Shown: in pieces, positions 46,210 to 55,640 of the stretch
How positions within the stretch are numbered: the stretch's first letter is position 1
Layout: each line of letters begins with the position of its first letter
Source of the DNA: Linanthus parryae
Lineage: Eukaryota; Streptophyta; Magnoliopsida; Ericales; Polemoniaceae
Reading direction: 5' to 3'
NCBI GenBank assembly: GCA_023055425.1
Contig: JALGPY010000008.1
Coordinates: 11,356,501 to 11,420,500, forward strand
Length of the DNA stretch: 64,000 nucleotides
Program-made: the position numbers and the translations under genes
Notes under the pieces: generated by a model
Databases searched by the model: none
What the model was told of the DNA's origin: nothing
The model's input: the letters and a program-made list of their open reading frames with translations, nothing else

Positions 46210-46514
46210 GAAGTAGAGAGGAGTAGTAGTGAAGAGGAGAACACTCTTCAATCCTTTATCTCACTCAATCAAAAATATTTTACAAACTCACTCAAATGAC
46301 TCTCTACAATGCTTTGCTTCTTACTTTTTCACTTGATTACAAATGACCAACTACATAGACTATTTATAGGCTTTCCATGACATGTACCCAAGCTAGGTAC
46401 ATGAATGACTCTTAACATAATACATGAACTTCAAATTAATTAGGTACATGATCATCTAGATACATGTACATCTGGAACCTTCTAGAATAAGAGAATCAAG
46501 ATTAATTTCCAACA
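46145..46514 (-). mobile_element. Solo LTR, 370 bp
   Basis: It starts TGTTGGATCGAAC and ends ATTTCCAACA, giving the TGTTGGA/TCCAACA terminal inverted repeat of an LTR. Flanks AAGAC and CAGAC agree in four of five bases. On the minus strand a TATA box (CCTATAAATAG) lies mid-element. An A run of about 31 (46176-46206) is internal. Copy C has no insertion at the matching place (about 55045). No internal region remains, so this is the product of LTR-LTR recombination. Confidence 0.75.
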
Positions 46515-47574
46515 CAGACAAAATATTTGAGAAGCAACCTATGCTCCCTTCTAACAGACTCACAAGCCACGACGAGGTTATCGATAGATTCCCTTCTAAC
46601 ATGTTAAGGACAGCACAAGCAGTTTCATAACAGACCTAAATTGATATTTTATATATTTCAAAAGCTGGTGGACTTGTTTCTTCCTAGGTTGGACTTGTTT
46701 CTTGCAACATAGGTGGTGGACTTGTTACTTGCTAGGTTGGTTCTAGTGAAGCGTGAATGAGAATCGCAACCTCTCTATACTGCTCTTGATGAGAGATGCT
46801 ACGACATCCAAGCAAAACCTTTGAATCTTTAACAACTGTGTGGCAGCTGTAACAATGCAAACCATAATTCTTAGAAAGGAAGTTAGACGAGTGGTTAGAA
46901 CTTCCTTTCTAAGAAGATATATTGTCATCAGTCAATATCTTCTTTTGTGTCCAGTCCAGGTAGTTCACTGTTGGCTCATTAAAGGCTTCTGGGACGTGAA
47001 TAGGAAGCAGCTTTTCCGTTTTAGAATCCATTTTTTTCGATTGCATACAAAACTAAATCTCTTTGGTTGAACTGAAATATTTGTAGATTTTTAAAACCCT
47101 TTGCAAAACTTTGCACAGAATCACAGAGGAAGGAGAGATCGGTTACTAGGATTCTCATTTTATGGTGTTAACAGACTTCACCTAATTATTTTTGGTTGAT
47201 CCCATAACATAAGTTGTCTTCCAACAAAGATATTGTTAATGTTTTGTTAAATATTGTTAGACGCATAATGATAGTCGAAACTACCCTGTTCCCACAACCA
47301 TCACTTCGAATCTCCCCATGTGAAGTTATGCACATCACATGTTTTTATTAAAATATATCATTTTACCTTATTTAATGAAATTCATCATCTAGTGACTGAT
47401 AAAATAACAAAATGGAAGTGATTTTACGTTCTCTCTACATAAGAGCACGAAAAGTTTTACAGGTCATGATTATGCTAACTGTGATGATTTTAATTTTAGG
47501 AAAGTACCCTTTCTTAGGGCCAGGGGTCCAAATTTGACATGAACCTTCTTATTAAATCAAAACCCAATTTGGTA
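46515..47574. other. Copy B intron, no gene
   Basis: It aligns with parts of 5850-6600 (copy A) and 55125-55215 (copy C). It contains the inverted repeat at 46868-46915 and no other structure that I can support. Confidence 0.55.
46868..46915. repeat. Perfect 17-bp inverted repeat with 14-bp loop
   Basis: TTCTTAGAAAGGAAGTT and AACTTCCTTTCTAAGAA are exact complements separated by 46885-46898. The size of the hairpin is small for a plant miRNA precursor. Function is unknown. Confidence 0.85.
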
Positions 47575-47833
47575 CTACCTCCGTTTCGTCTGTTTCGTCT
47601 GCGTTTGACTTTTTAACCCGTAACTGAGTCACTTTGACTTGATGATTTGGATACCAAAATGATGTAATTTTTAACATTTTTTTCATGGTATTTTAGAATA
47701 AACTTTCCTCTATAATACCATGTAAAGATTACCAAATTCTTGTATCGTTTTGCTAATCAAACCACCGGATAAAAGTAACCCAGTGAATAGTGACAAAAAG
47801 TGAAGTAGGCTGAAACAGGCGAAACAGAGGTAG
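47575..47833. mobile_element. Stowaway-like MITE in copy B intron
   Basis: The 259-bp element has ends CTACCTCCGTTTCGTCTG and (reverse) CTACCTCTGTTTCGCCTG and TA on both sides (47573-47574 and 47834-47835). The copy A intron (about 6650) is uninterrupted at the same place (TTTGGTATTTAG). It belongs to a different subfamily from 6189-6451. Confidence 0.85.
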
Positions 47834-48051
47834 TATTCAACAACAGCGCAATGCCAAATTCACATATGCAAAACCCCCCCAAAATTTACTCGAAATATAG
47901 TCCAAAAAGCTCAATAAATTGAACTCCATTAACGACACTGGTAGGCAGTTCATTGACACAGATTAACCAAGATAAGAGAAGAATTAATTGATTGATTAGC
48001 TGAAGAAACGTCACAACTGAAGAATATGCAACTGAGTCCAGTAGTTCATAC

Positions 48052-48130
48052 CTCCTCTGGGTGTTTTCTGTCTCCCCAGTCGCCGCTCGAGTGTTTCGAA
48101 TGGAATGGAAACTTTTGGGTTCTCTGACTT
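48052..48130 (-). other. Stranded first exon of pseudogene B
   Basis: The minus strand shows CGGCGACTGGGGAGACAG and a donor GAG/GTATGAAC, matching copy A's exon 1 at 6799-6905. It now lies about 27 kb from B's coding exon because of the retroelement insertions. The TATA region has decayed. Confidence 0.5.
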
Positions 48131-48175
48131 CGATTTATACATTGGTCTTACTGAAAATCAACAAAAACCTACAAG

Positions 48176-48374
48176 CAGCAGCGGATCAAGAATTATGCTA
48201 GAGTGGAGGTTAAAATTAAAATTAAGTAAAAATAGGTGACCTAATGCGAGCTAGACTGTAGAGTATAGAAATACTAAGGTCTAATCAACAAAGTTAAGGG
48301 TGAAATTCCAATATTAAATATTGAGTGCCCCCAACACACACACACACACCAGTTCCTTTGTAGATTCGCCCCTG
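48176..48374. mobile_element. hAT-like MITE, 199 bp
   Basis: Ends CAGCAGCGGATC and (reverse) CAGGGGCGAATC are the CAGNGGCGGATC type seen in plant hAT MITEs. Flanks CCTACAAG and CCTATTAG match in six of eight bases. Copy A is uninterrupted here (TCTATAAGAGCTGATGAG, about 6972). An (AC) tract lies inside at about 48334-48349. Confidence 0.75.
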
Positions 48375-48856
48375 CCTATTAGCTCGGGTGAGAAAGGTTT
48401 TCTCTTTATGAGGGAGTCAATCAAGTATTGTGGGATCGGTATATAATTATATGTGGGCCAAACCGTAAACTTATTTAAAAGCATGTTAGTTTTTGGATTA
48501 ACCCGATTCGACTTGTCCAGGCTACAGTCGTATTAGTCCAGCTTGATTGAAATGGGTTTATATACGGGTCTTACCTGGAAATTAACAAATTTATAAGCAC
48601 AGTTGAGAAATATTTTTTTCTTTGAAAGATTCAAGTCTTGTGGGATCTATACAATTATTATGGCTAATGAGAAATGTATTTTTTCTCAAAGAATAGAATC
48701 TTGTAAGATCAGTATATAAATTATATGTGGGCCAAACTGTAAACTCATTTAATGGCATGTTGATTTCCGGATTAGACTAGACTGGGCTGGAGTGATACCG
48801 GTCTAGTCTAATTGAAATCGATTGCAAAAAGTACAATTCGTGAACTATCATCCATA

Positions 48857-49061
48857 TGTTGTGAAACGAGAATTGAGAGATGCAAGAAATAAAGAGAGAC
48901 AAATATGTGTAGGGAGAATGCTAGTAGATGTGTTTTATTCTCCAACCCTAAGCCTCCTTATATAGGCATTAGGTGGGCTTCTGGACTAGAATATAATTAT
49001 ACAAAATACACCCAACTATGTGGTGGATATTCACATCAGTCCAATTACATATTTCATAACA
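48857..49061 (-). repeat. 3' LTR (205 bp) of the non-autonomous element
   Basis: On the minus strand it reads TGTTATGAAAT...TTTCACAACA. The TATA box lies in GCCTATATAAGGAGGC (48952-48967), the same 16-mer as in the 469-bp Copia LTRs. Confidence 0.93.
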
Positions 49062-49084
49062 CTCCCCCTTGAATATTCACCACT

Positions 49085-49295
49085 ACGATGCCTCGTTAAA
49101 ACCTTGTCATGAAAAACCCAGTGGAAAAAAATCAATGACTAAGGAAAAAGAGTACACCGGTGAATTCTATTTGCTCAGCATTGGTGATGACATTCTTCTG
49201 GGACGCAATCGAATAATCTTGACAGCCTCGTTAAAACCTTGCTTGGAAAAACCATGTGGGACAACAACCATAGCGAAGGAAAAAGAGTGCCGCAT
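49085..49295 (-). repeat. Pair of about 70-bp direct repeats next to the 3' LTR
   Basis: GCCTCGTTAAAACCTTG occurs at about 49090 and 49209. Each copy is followed by a GGAAAAA(A/C)C phrase and AAGGAAAAAGAGT. Similar phrases are common near the 3' end of plant Copia elements (recalled, not checked). Confidence 0.75.
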
Positions 49296-49654
49296 TTGGA
49301 TTGGTTCTCCCCCTCTTGGTAACACATTTGTATCTGATAAACAAAACCATTGCAAGACCATAATTTAATAATATACAATTACTTAAACATAATAAAATGC
49401 ATATGCACCTAAAATTACTCGCGAGTGTACACTTTCAATTTGCTTCAGGCAAATATTTTCTCATGGGAACCAACCTCCATGGAATTTCACAAATCTGTGA
49501 TTCGTACGATCGTATTTGTAACTAGTTACTTTTCAACCCATATTTTGTTGTACCTTAGTCCCCGAGACTAACACAACATTATTATCATTCTCTCCACGAG
49601 AAGATCATATTAGTGAGAATTTATCATGACCCATATATCATGTTTCTCATTCTA

Positions 49655-49780
49655 CAAGTCCCACGCTTAAAGCGGACATAATCCCAAACATAAGTCCCAC
49701 GCTTAACAGCGGACATATATCCCATGCTTGGTAGCGGATTTGTAATATCTACATGGATCCCACGCTGAACAGCGGATATG
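49655..49780. repeat. Four CGCT-N3-4-AGCG boxes
   Basis: CGCTTAAAGCG (49664-49674), CGCTTAACAGCG (49700-49711), TGCTTGGTAGCG (49725-49736) and CGCTGAACAGCG (49763-49774) are each preceded by TCCCA or TCCCAC and followed by GA. The last is nested in a wider CTACAT/ATGTAG pair. Confidence 0.88.
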
Positions 49781-49989
49781 TAGTATTCGCATATATTGTA
49801 ATTATGCATCGGGTTGTTAGTACTTTGAGTACTATACGTTTTGCTCTACATAATTATGTAATCCGAGCAATAGTTTATGCGTGTGTTGACTTTGTTTTGG
49901 CCATTATCTAGTCAACACTTTTTCCTTTAACCCATATGATTTATATAGCGCTTTAATATAATAATCATTAATTGTAGGATCATAAGATT

Positions 49990-51430
49990 GTATTAAGGTA
50001 CCTTTAGCTACTTCCAGAGCTATATGCCTCTTCCAGGGCTATTTGGTTACCAACGTTGGTTTTGATCCATACTAATGACAATATTTCAAGATTTTCCTTG
50101 CAATCTTGTTTTCCCATCTTGTAGAGCAATATATTCATATCCCAACTTATTTTGGATGCTTTGATTTCATGTTCCTCTTCCGGAGGATCAACATATGTAC
50201 TCAAGCAACCTTTTCATGCTTAAAGTGTATACCCAAACCGACACCCATTTGTCGAGAAGCTATCCATTTTATTGGGATTTCGCATTAGTACATACCCGTA
50301 GAGACAATGATATTTTGGCTCACGTCATGCAATAGGACCCATTCTCCCCCTCATGACGTGAGAAAAATATGATCATAACCATAATGATATTTCGTTGATG
50401 CTTCAGGCATCAAATTGTCTCATATGTACCTCGTGTAAACCAAACCTCAAATTCAAATAAGAACATTGACAATAAGCAATTTCTTAGACGCCGTAGTTCT
50501 CTAATCAAAGTTTCGCCAAGAAACCCAAAAAGAGACGTAAATGTCAATACTCTCATTTAAAAATGAGTGGTTGTAGATTCTCTCTTCAGGGAGATCTTTT
50601 GATTTTATTTTATAACTCCATATTATAATATTATATTTCATAACTTCTGGTATGAAAAATACTTTTTACGCATATAAATTGCTTATGTCCAATAGACTAT
50701 GGACTAAATACATCTTCTGGATGTTTGTGCAAAAGAAATACCGAATGAACAAAAACTAATAATAATAATAATAATAATATAGCATAAGCGTAAACTGTAA
50801 AAGAAAAGTAAAGCGACCTCTACAGGAGGGTGGATCACTATTCCGTACTTTTAAATATCTCTTCAGGAGATTTCTTAATCAAAATATTATAGAACTTCAG
50901 GTTCTAATATTCATAACTGCGGGTTATGAAATCATGTAATATGTCACTTCGAGTGCATATGACTTGGCCAGATTTAACACCGATGGCGATTACGAATGCT
51001 CTTCAGGAGGTTCGTTTTTGATCCATAATACGAGAACAGAAGAAAAGCTAGCAAAAAGAATCATAAAAATTAGATAAAGCGATGTAACAAAATATGACCT
51101 CTTCGGGAAGTTTAGAAGAAAATTGCAAGACATCTCTTCAGGAGATGTAACTAAAAGTATGACTGCAGGTCATAAAAAGAATTGTCGCAACTTCAGGTTA
51201 CAGTCAAATTTTCTTGTTCCATAACTTCAGGTATGGAAAAAAATTGATTCAATTTGTAATTTACAGACCTCTTCTGGAGATATACTATGACTTCAGGTCA
51301 TAAAAAAAATGTGTGAGGTACAGTTTAAATAATCATATAGTTCACAACTTCTGGTGTGAAAATATACTTTGTAATCACAAAGCTTAACCAAATTCAGCGA
51401 TTACTCTCAAAGACCTCTTCTGGAGGTTCT
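49990..51430. repeat. Array of stem-loop units with TTC(A/T)G centres
   Basis: About twenty units have arms of 5-7 bp around a 5-nt centre. Perfect-arm examples: TTGATGC/GCATCAA (50395-50413), ACATC/GATGT (50710-50724), ATCTC/GAGAT (50857-50871), AGAAC/GTTCT (50891-50905), TCATAAC/GTTATGA (50911-50929), ACATCTC/GAGATGT (51130-51148), TATGAC/GTCATA (51158-51174 and 51286-51302) and ACCTC/GAGGT (51413-51427). Centres are TTCAG, TTCTG, TGCAG or TGCGG. Arm sequences change between units while pairing is kept. On the sense (minus) strand the loop reads CTGAA or CAGAA. Confidence 0.85.
50758..50779. repeat. (AAT)7 microsatellite
   Basis: Uninterrupted AAT repeats lie between two stem-loop units of the array. 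Confidence 0.9.
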
Positions 51431-52113
51431 ATCTATTTTTTTCTTTTGATAATAAAATAAACAATATGTATGACAAGAATGAAAATCCGCCATACTAGAG
51501 AAATATTAAAGATAAATTGAGGAGCAATAAAGATAAAGAGATCTTAAGATTGCAACAACTAGTAACATAAACTATCAAAACTCATGAACAGTTATGTTCC
51601 ATCTTACTTGCACATGTAACCAAGGAAAATAAAAATAAAAAAATAAAACTACACAGTAGAAGGCTAGAACTAGTGGGGTAGAAGTTCCAATTAGGGTTGT
51701 CATCTTGTAGGTTAGAAACCCACTACCATGACGTCAATAAGCTAGAACTAGTTCAATCATAAACCTAGAAGTTGCAAGTTACTTTTCTCTGCAAATAAGC
51801 GGCAGTCAAATTATAAAGGTAACCGGAGTCCAAGTCACATGGTGAACAATATTAGGGCGGAATAAGTTCTTTGTTTGATTTTGGCTTCACTTGTTTGTAG
51901 CGTTAGAGAATCAAACTACAAAAATACTCTAAACTAATAAAAATGAAACTGTAGTTCTAGATCACAACTGAATCATTAAGAACAACCTGGAACGATATTA
52001 TATTTAATGCCAGACTATTCTACTTCGATAAATAAAAGAATAGTCTCTTAAATAATCTCATACATGTTCTGCTTCTGCCTCTTTATTTGATAGAGCACAT
52101 CGTGCTAATAACG

Positions 52114-52318
52114 TGTTGTGAAACGAGAATTGAGAGATGCAAGAAATAAAGAGAGACAAATATGTGTAGGGAGAATGCTAGTAGATGTGTTTTATTCTCC
52201 AACCCTAAGCCTCCTTATATAGGCATTAGGTGGGCTTCTGGACTAGAATATAATTATACAAAATACACCCAACTATGTGGTGGATATTCACATCAGTCCA
52301 ATTACATATTTCATAACA
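52114..52318 (-). repeat. 5' LTR (205 bp) of the non-autonomous element
   Basis: By eye it is identical to 48857-49061 across its whole length. It is followed on its outer side by CCATA. Confidence 0.93.
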
Positions 52319-53285
52319 CCATATATATTGGGTGAAATTTTGTAAAACTATTGTTTGCCTTTCAATTCAACTTCCATAATTTTGTAAAATTATGATTTTA
52401 CCCACATAATTCGCTTCTTGCGATCTCTTCTGGGTTCTATCTCTTTCTTAGTCTCGCTCTCTCCCTTCCAGTTTTGCCACTCTCTTTGTTTCACCCTCCC
52501 CCATTTTGCTCTGGATTCGCTTCATCCTTGATCAAAACGAAATGTTCCAGACCATTTTGTCCGTACAGTATTTCAAACTACAGTATACATGGTGGACACA
52601 AATTGCTGGAGGTCACCTACTGATTAATCAGGTCGGATACAATGGGACGGGGCTCCGAAACAAGTCTGGCTAATTGTGTCTAAGTAGGTGAGATGTAATG
52701 ATTTCTTAGTAGTTATGGGGTACCCAACCCGCGTGGCAGTTTGAATTGAAGCCATATGCAGTTACTTTCATTCACACCCTCTCTTCTATTAGGTAGGAAC
52801 GTAGTTTTGGCGAGAAAAGATATGATCACATGACACATTTTGATAGAGTTTCCAAAGAGAATGTATAAAAAGAGTTTCCTAGCATTTCTCTTGCTTTCTA
52901 TAACTGCAAAAGAATTCCCTAAAAAACCAAAAAAAAAAAAAAAAAAAAAAAGGGAAAAAAGTCATTTGCTGTGGTTGTCATGCTGGTTTGCAGTTCTTTC
53001 TATTTTTGGACAATTAACGGTACTGTTGGATAGATAGTTTGGTTCCAGAGAAGCGTGAACTGGTTTCTTCACTTGCCCCTGAAACAAACGATAACCATAT
53101 TCAATCCTAAACGGATGAAGTTGCTGTCTTACTCCCACCAATGTCCAATGCATATAACGATTTGTTCTCACAAAACAACCCAAAAGCTGCTGGCAGTATA
53201 AATCGAACAGTGAAGCTGTCATAAACCGTTAGATAAACTTGTTATTTAGAGCTAACACAAACCTATATTTAGCCACTGTTTAGTC
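52319..53285. other. Upstream block of copy B and 3' flank of gene C
   Basis: 52319-52690 matches 7170-8230 upstream of copy A. An A run of about 22 lies at 52930-52951. 53080-53285 is the 3' flank of gene C, similar to 19850-20025. I see no gene. Confidence 0.55.
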
Positions 53286-54446
53286 TTAAAAAGAAGGTGA
53301 GACCCATATGGGCGGGCTATAATTACTAAGTGATGCAGTTCCACGATGGAAATGCTCGACGGCTCTAGTTGCCAAGTTGTAGATACCCATGTCCATGCCA
53401 CCGATAATTTTTTCATGATTACCTCCATACCCCCCAGTAACATAATCATCGGTGAAGTATACACAGTTGGGCTTCACTCCTACCGCACCAGCAGAAGGAA
53501 CAGAGATTGGGGTGTTGAAACCGACAAAGATTGAATCCCCTCCCAAATCATCAACCTCTTTCCATATGAAGATCCCTCTTGTTGAATTAACATGAGCAGC
53601 AGGCTTGAATATTCTGAACCCTTTTGTCCAATATGTATGTTCAGCCTCGTGATTTATAAACTTCTTAACAAGCATTAAATCACCACAATATTCTGTCAGA
53701 TAAATTTGTCCGTCTTCATCAAACGCGCTACGGGGAGGTAACATTCCCACCATCTCCACCGTGGGATTCGGTCCACCAACATCGCAAGCATAAATATTAC
53801 CTATATTATTGGCTGCATAAAATTTACCCTTGTGGTAAGTAACATCATAGATGGGATAAGGAGTCGTCTTTACAAACGTCCATCCGGCGTTTCCTGGTTT
53901 CCAAAACGCTAGCTTGTTAGGTATTCCAAGGATTAGCATCACCGCATAGTCACCGGTGGCTGAAGGGCTTGCTGATAGCGTTGCTCTCGTGACGTAAAAT
54001 GGAAGAAAAATCCCATACTCCAAAGACTCCTTCTCACAGAAGCGGAATGTTCTGAGATGGGGTAGACATATACTAACCCGGGTTAATGGATGCAGTAAAT
54101 CCATCCCTCCTCCTTCATCAATGGTTATCAGCCAACCCATTGACCCGATGCAACGCTTCCCTTTCGCTTCAGGTAAAGCAATCTTCTTAGACATGCATCC
54201 CTTTGACATGTTTACAAACTCGCGTACATCAGTTTCTGTTTCTTGTTCAGCGAGCATTAGCCATGGAGGTTGGACAGAACATGGAGAAGACGAAGACCAT
54301 ACAAGTTGCTGATTGAAATTCTCCTTAATTGCTACGGATCTCCATGACCTGCAAACTCCACCGAAAGCAACAAAATCTTCGTAAATGTTGACCTTTTTGA
54401 CGATGATTGTCAGAAGATCTGGCAGAAGTTGGTCCCAATTCGCCAT
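53286..54446 (-). CDS. F-box/DUF295 protein (copy C)
   Basis: The product is 386 aa and open throughout. It starts MANWDQLLPDLLTIIVKKVNIYEDFVAF-type, giving the F-box region at about residues 5-45 with GGVCRSWRSVA. DUF295 hallmarks follow in order: KGKRCIGSMGWLITIDEGG (about 95-115), LLHPLTRVSICLPHL, TLSASPSATGDYAVMLILG, DVTYHKGKFYAANNIG, VGVKPNCVYFTDDYVTG and DMGIYNLATRAVE near the C-terminus. The ATG context is the one conserved in copies A and D. An acceptor GCTGCAG/CTGGGAG lies about 49 nt upstream. It is closest to pseudogene B (for example WKEVDDLGGDSIFVGFNTPISVPSA against WQEVDDLEGSSIFVGFNTPISVPSA), so B and C are the younger pair. It is probably an SCF adaptor of unknown target. Confidence 0.88.
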   Translation of the reverse strand: MANWDQLLPDLLTIIVKKVNIYEDFVAFGGVCRSWRSVAIKENFNQQLVWSSSSPCSVQPPWLMLAEQETETDVREFVNMSKGCMSKKIALPEAKGKRCIGSMGWLITIDEGGGMDLLHPLTRVSICLPHLRTFRFCEKESLEYGIFLPFYVTRATLSASPSATGDYAVMLILGIPNKLAFWKPGNAGWTFVKTTPYPIYDVTYHKGKFYAANNIGNIYACDVGGPNPTVEMVGMLPPRSAFDEDGQIYLTEYCGDLMLVKKFINHEAEHTYWTKGFRIFKPAAHVNSTRGIFIWKEVDDLGGDSIFVGFNTPISVPSAGAVGVKPNCVYFTDDYVTGGYGGNHEKIIGGMDMGIYNLATRAVEHFHRGTASLSNYSPPIWVSPSF

Positions 54447-55640
54447 CGACTGAGTCTACTAGATTTCTTCTCTCTTTCCCTGTATCTACTCCCAGCTGCA
54501 GCAACAACCAGAAGGCAAATTACAAATTTAGATTACTACGAAGTAATCGCAGTATAATTTCCTATTCCAGGATTGAAAGTTATTAATTTACTGATATTTA
54601 GTGCCTGAATGGTTCTGGCCTCCTCAACTACTTAGGTGAAAGCAAAAAAGAGCGTCCAAATACTTGAAGGGGCATATAAAATTTAAAAATGGATGGCTAT
54701 GGAAGATCAGTGGGTATCCTAACTCGGCTTTGAGGAAGAAAATAGACTGTTCAAGTTCATCAGTCAATATCTTGTTTGTGTTCGTTGCCAGACAGCAGTT
54801 CACCATTCACAAGAGTTACTGTTTGAATGTCCTATTGAACATTCAAAAGAAGTGCCATTGGTTTAACCTTGGAACCTAGGCTTCCAAGACATGAATCAGA
54901 AGCACGGAACACAGGCTTTTACAGATTAACCTAATCAGGAGTTCACAATCTTAGGTACGTAAGGTGTCCTTTGAGAATCCAATATAAGGCAAAATACTAC
55001 ATAAGCTACTACATCAAAAGGAATGTATTCAAGCTCAAGAACAATTGTTACAAGAACCAAACACTGTGCAAATTAACCCCAGAAAACACAAAACACTATG
55101 CTACTAAGTAACACACTACTCACAAGCCATGGCAGATTTAAGGTAAATATCCTTGTAAAGATTAAGCATAGCAGAAGCAGTTTCATAAAAAGACCCGATT
55201 CAACATTCCCTATATTTCAAAATAAATAAGCAAATAACACATTAGCAGTTCAATAATGGTTCAACAACGGTGCTTCCACAAAAAAAAAATGTTTTTTAGC
55301 AGGTCACAGACATATTACCACACAATTTACTGCAAATTTGTTCCAACGACCTGAAGAACGTGATCGGGCATCTGAGTTCTTACCTAGGTTTAGTGGATGT
55401 CTAGAACCGGAGTCAGTACATGCGGAGTTGTTCCAACGACCTGAAGAACGTGATCGGGCACCTGAGTTCTTACCTAGGTTTAGTGGACGTCTAGAACCGG
55501 AGTCAGTACATGCGGAGTTGTTGGAGACACCTCGACTTGGCCCGCAATCTTGTTATCTTCCTCATCGCCAGTCAAGTCTGCTAATGTTCCTCTCCCGGGT
55601 TTTGGGAGGGACGAAAAAATTAGTGATTGTAATTTTGATG
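54447..55640 (-). other. 5'UTR intron and first exon of gene C
   Basis: The leader to about 54495 ends at an acceptor (TGCTGCAG/CTGGGAG). The intron runs to a donor read CCTAG/GTAAGAAC. That donor occurs twice, at 55382-55383 and 55472-55473, because a 90-bp segment is tandemly duplicated. The first exon lies beyond, to about 55620. Similarity to gene D exon 1 (GCAGACT...GGCGA, then CTGA(G/C)TCC) supports the model. An AT-rich TATA-like stretch (AAAATATAATTC on the minus strand, about 55655) is upstream. Confidence 0.45.
55339..55518. repeat. 90-bp tandem duplication, two units
   Basis: Units 55339-55428 and 55429-55518 differ at two positions (CATCTGAG/CACCTGAG and GGATGTCT/GGACGTCT). The period is a multiple of three, which creates an accidental plus-strand frame with a repeated FQRPEERDR phrase. 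I do not think that frame is coding. Confidence 0.93.

Larger units (their letters stand above)
48857..52318 (-). mobile_element. Intact non-autonomous LTR element with a stem-loop array
   Basis: Two LTRs of 205 bp (48857-49061 and 52114-52318) look identical, and CCATA flanks both sides exactly (48852-48856 and 52319-52323). On the minus strand a purine tract AAGGGGGAG precedes the 3' LTR (left), and CGTTATTAGCACGA after the 5' LTR (right) is a candidate primer site. The 3.05-kb interior encodes no protein: no frame exceeds 100 codons and none resembles gag or pol. Instead it holds CGCT/AGCG boxes (49655-49775), an array of short palindromes (49990-51430) and two 70-bp direct repeats near the 3' LTR. 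Copy A is empty at this site. The element is recent and must have been mobilised in trans. Confidence 0.9.

Noticed and set aside
46868..46915. miRNA precursor
   Set aside because: A 17-bp stem and 14-nt loop are shorter than plant miRNA precursors, so it is reported only as an inverted repeat.
49655..51430. CRISPR-like array
   Set aside because: The units are not identical repeats with unique spacers, and this is plant nuclear DNA within an LTR element.
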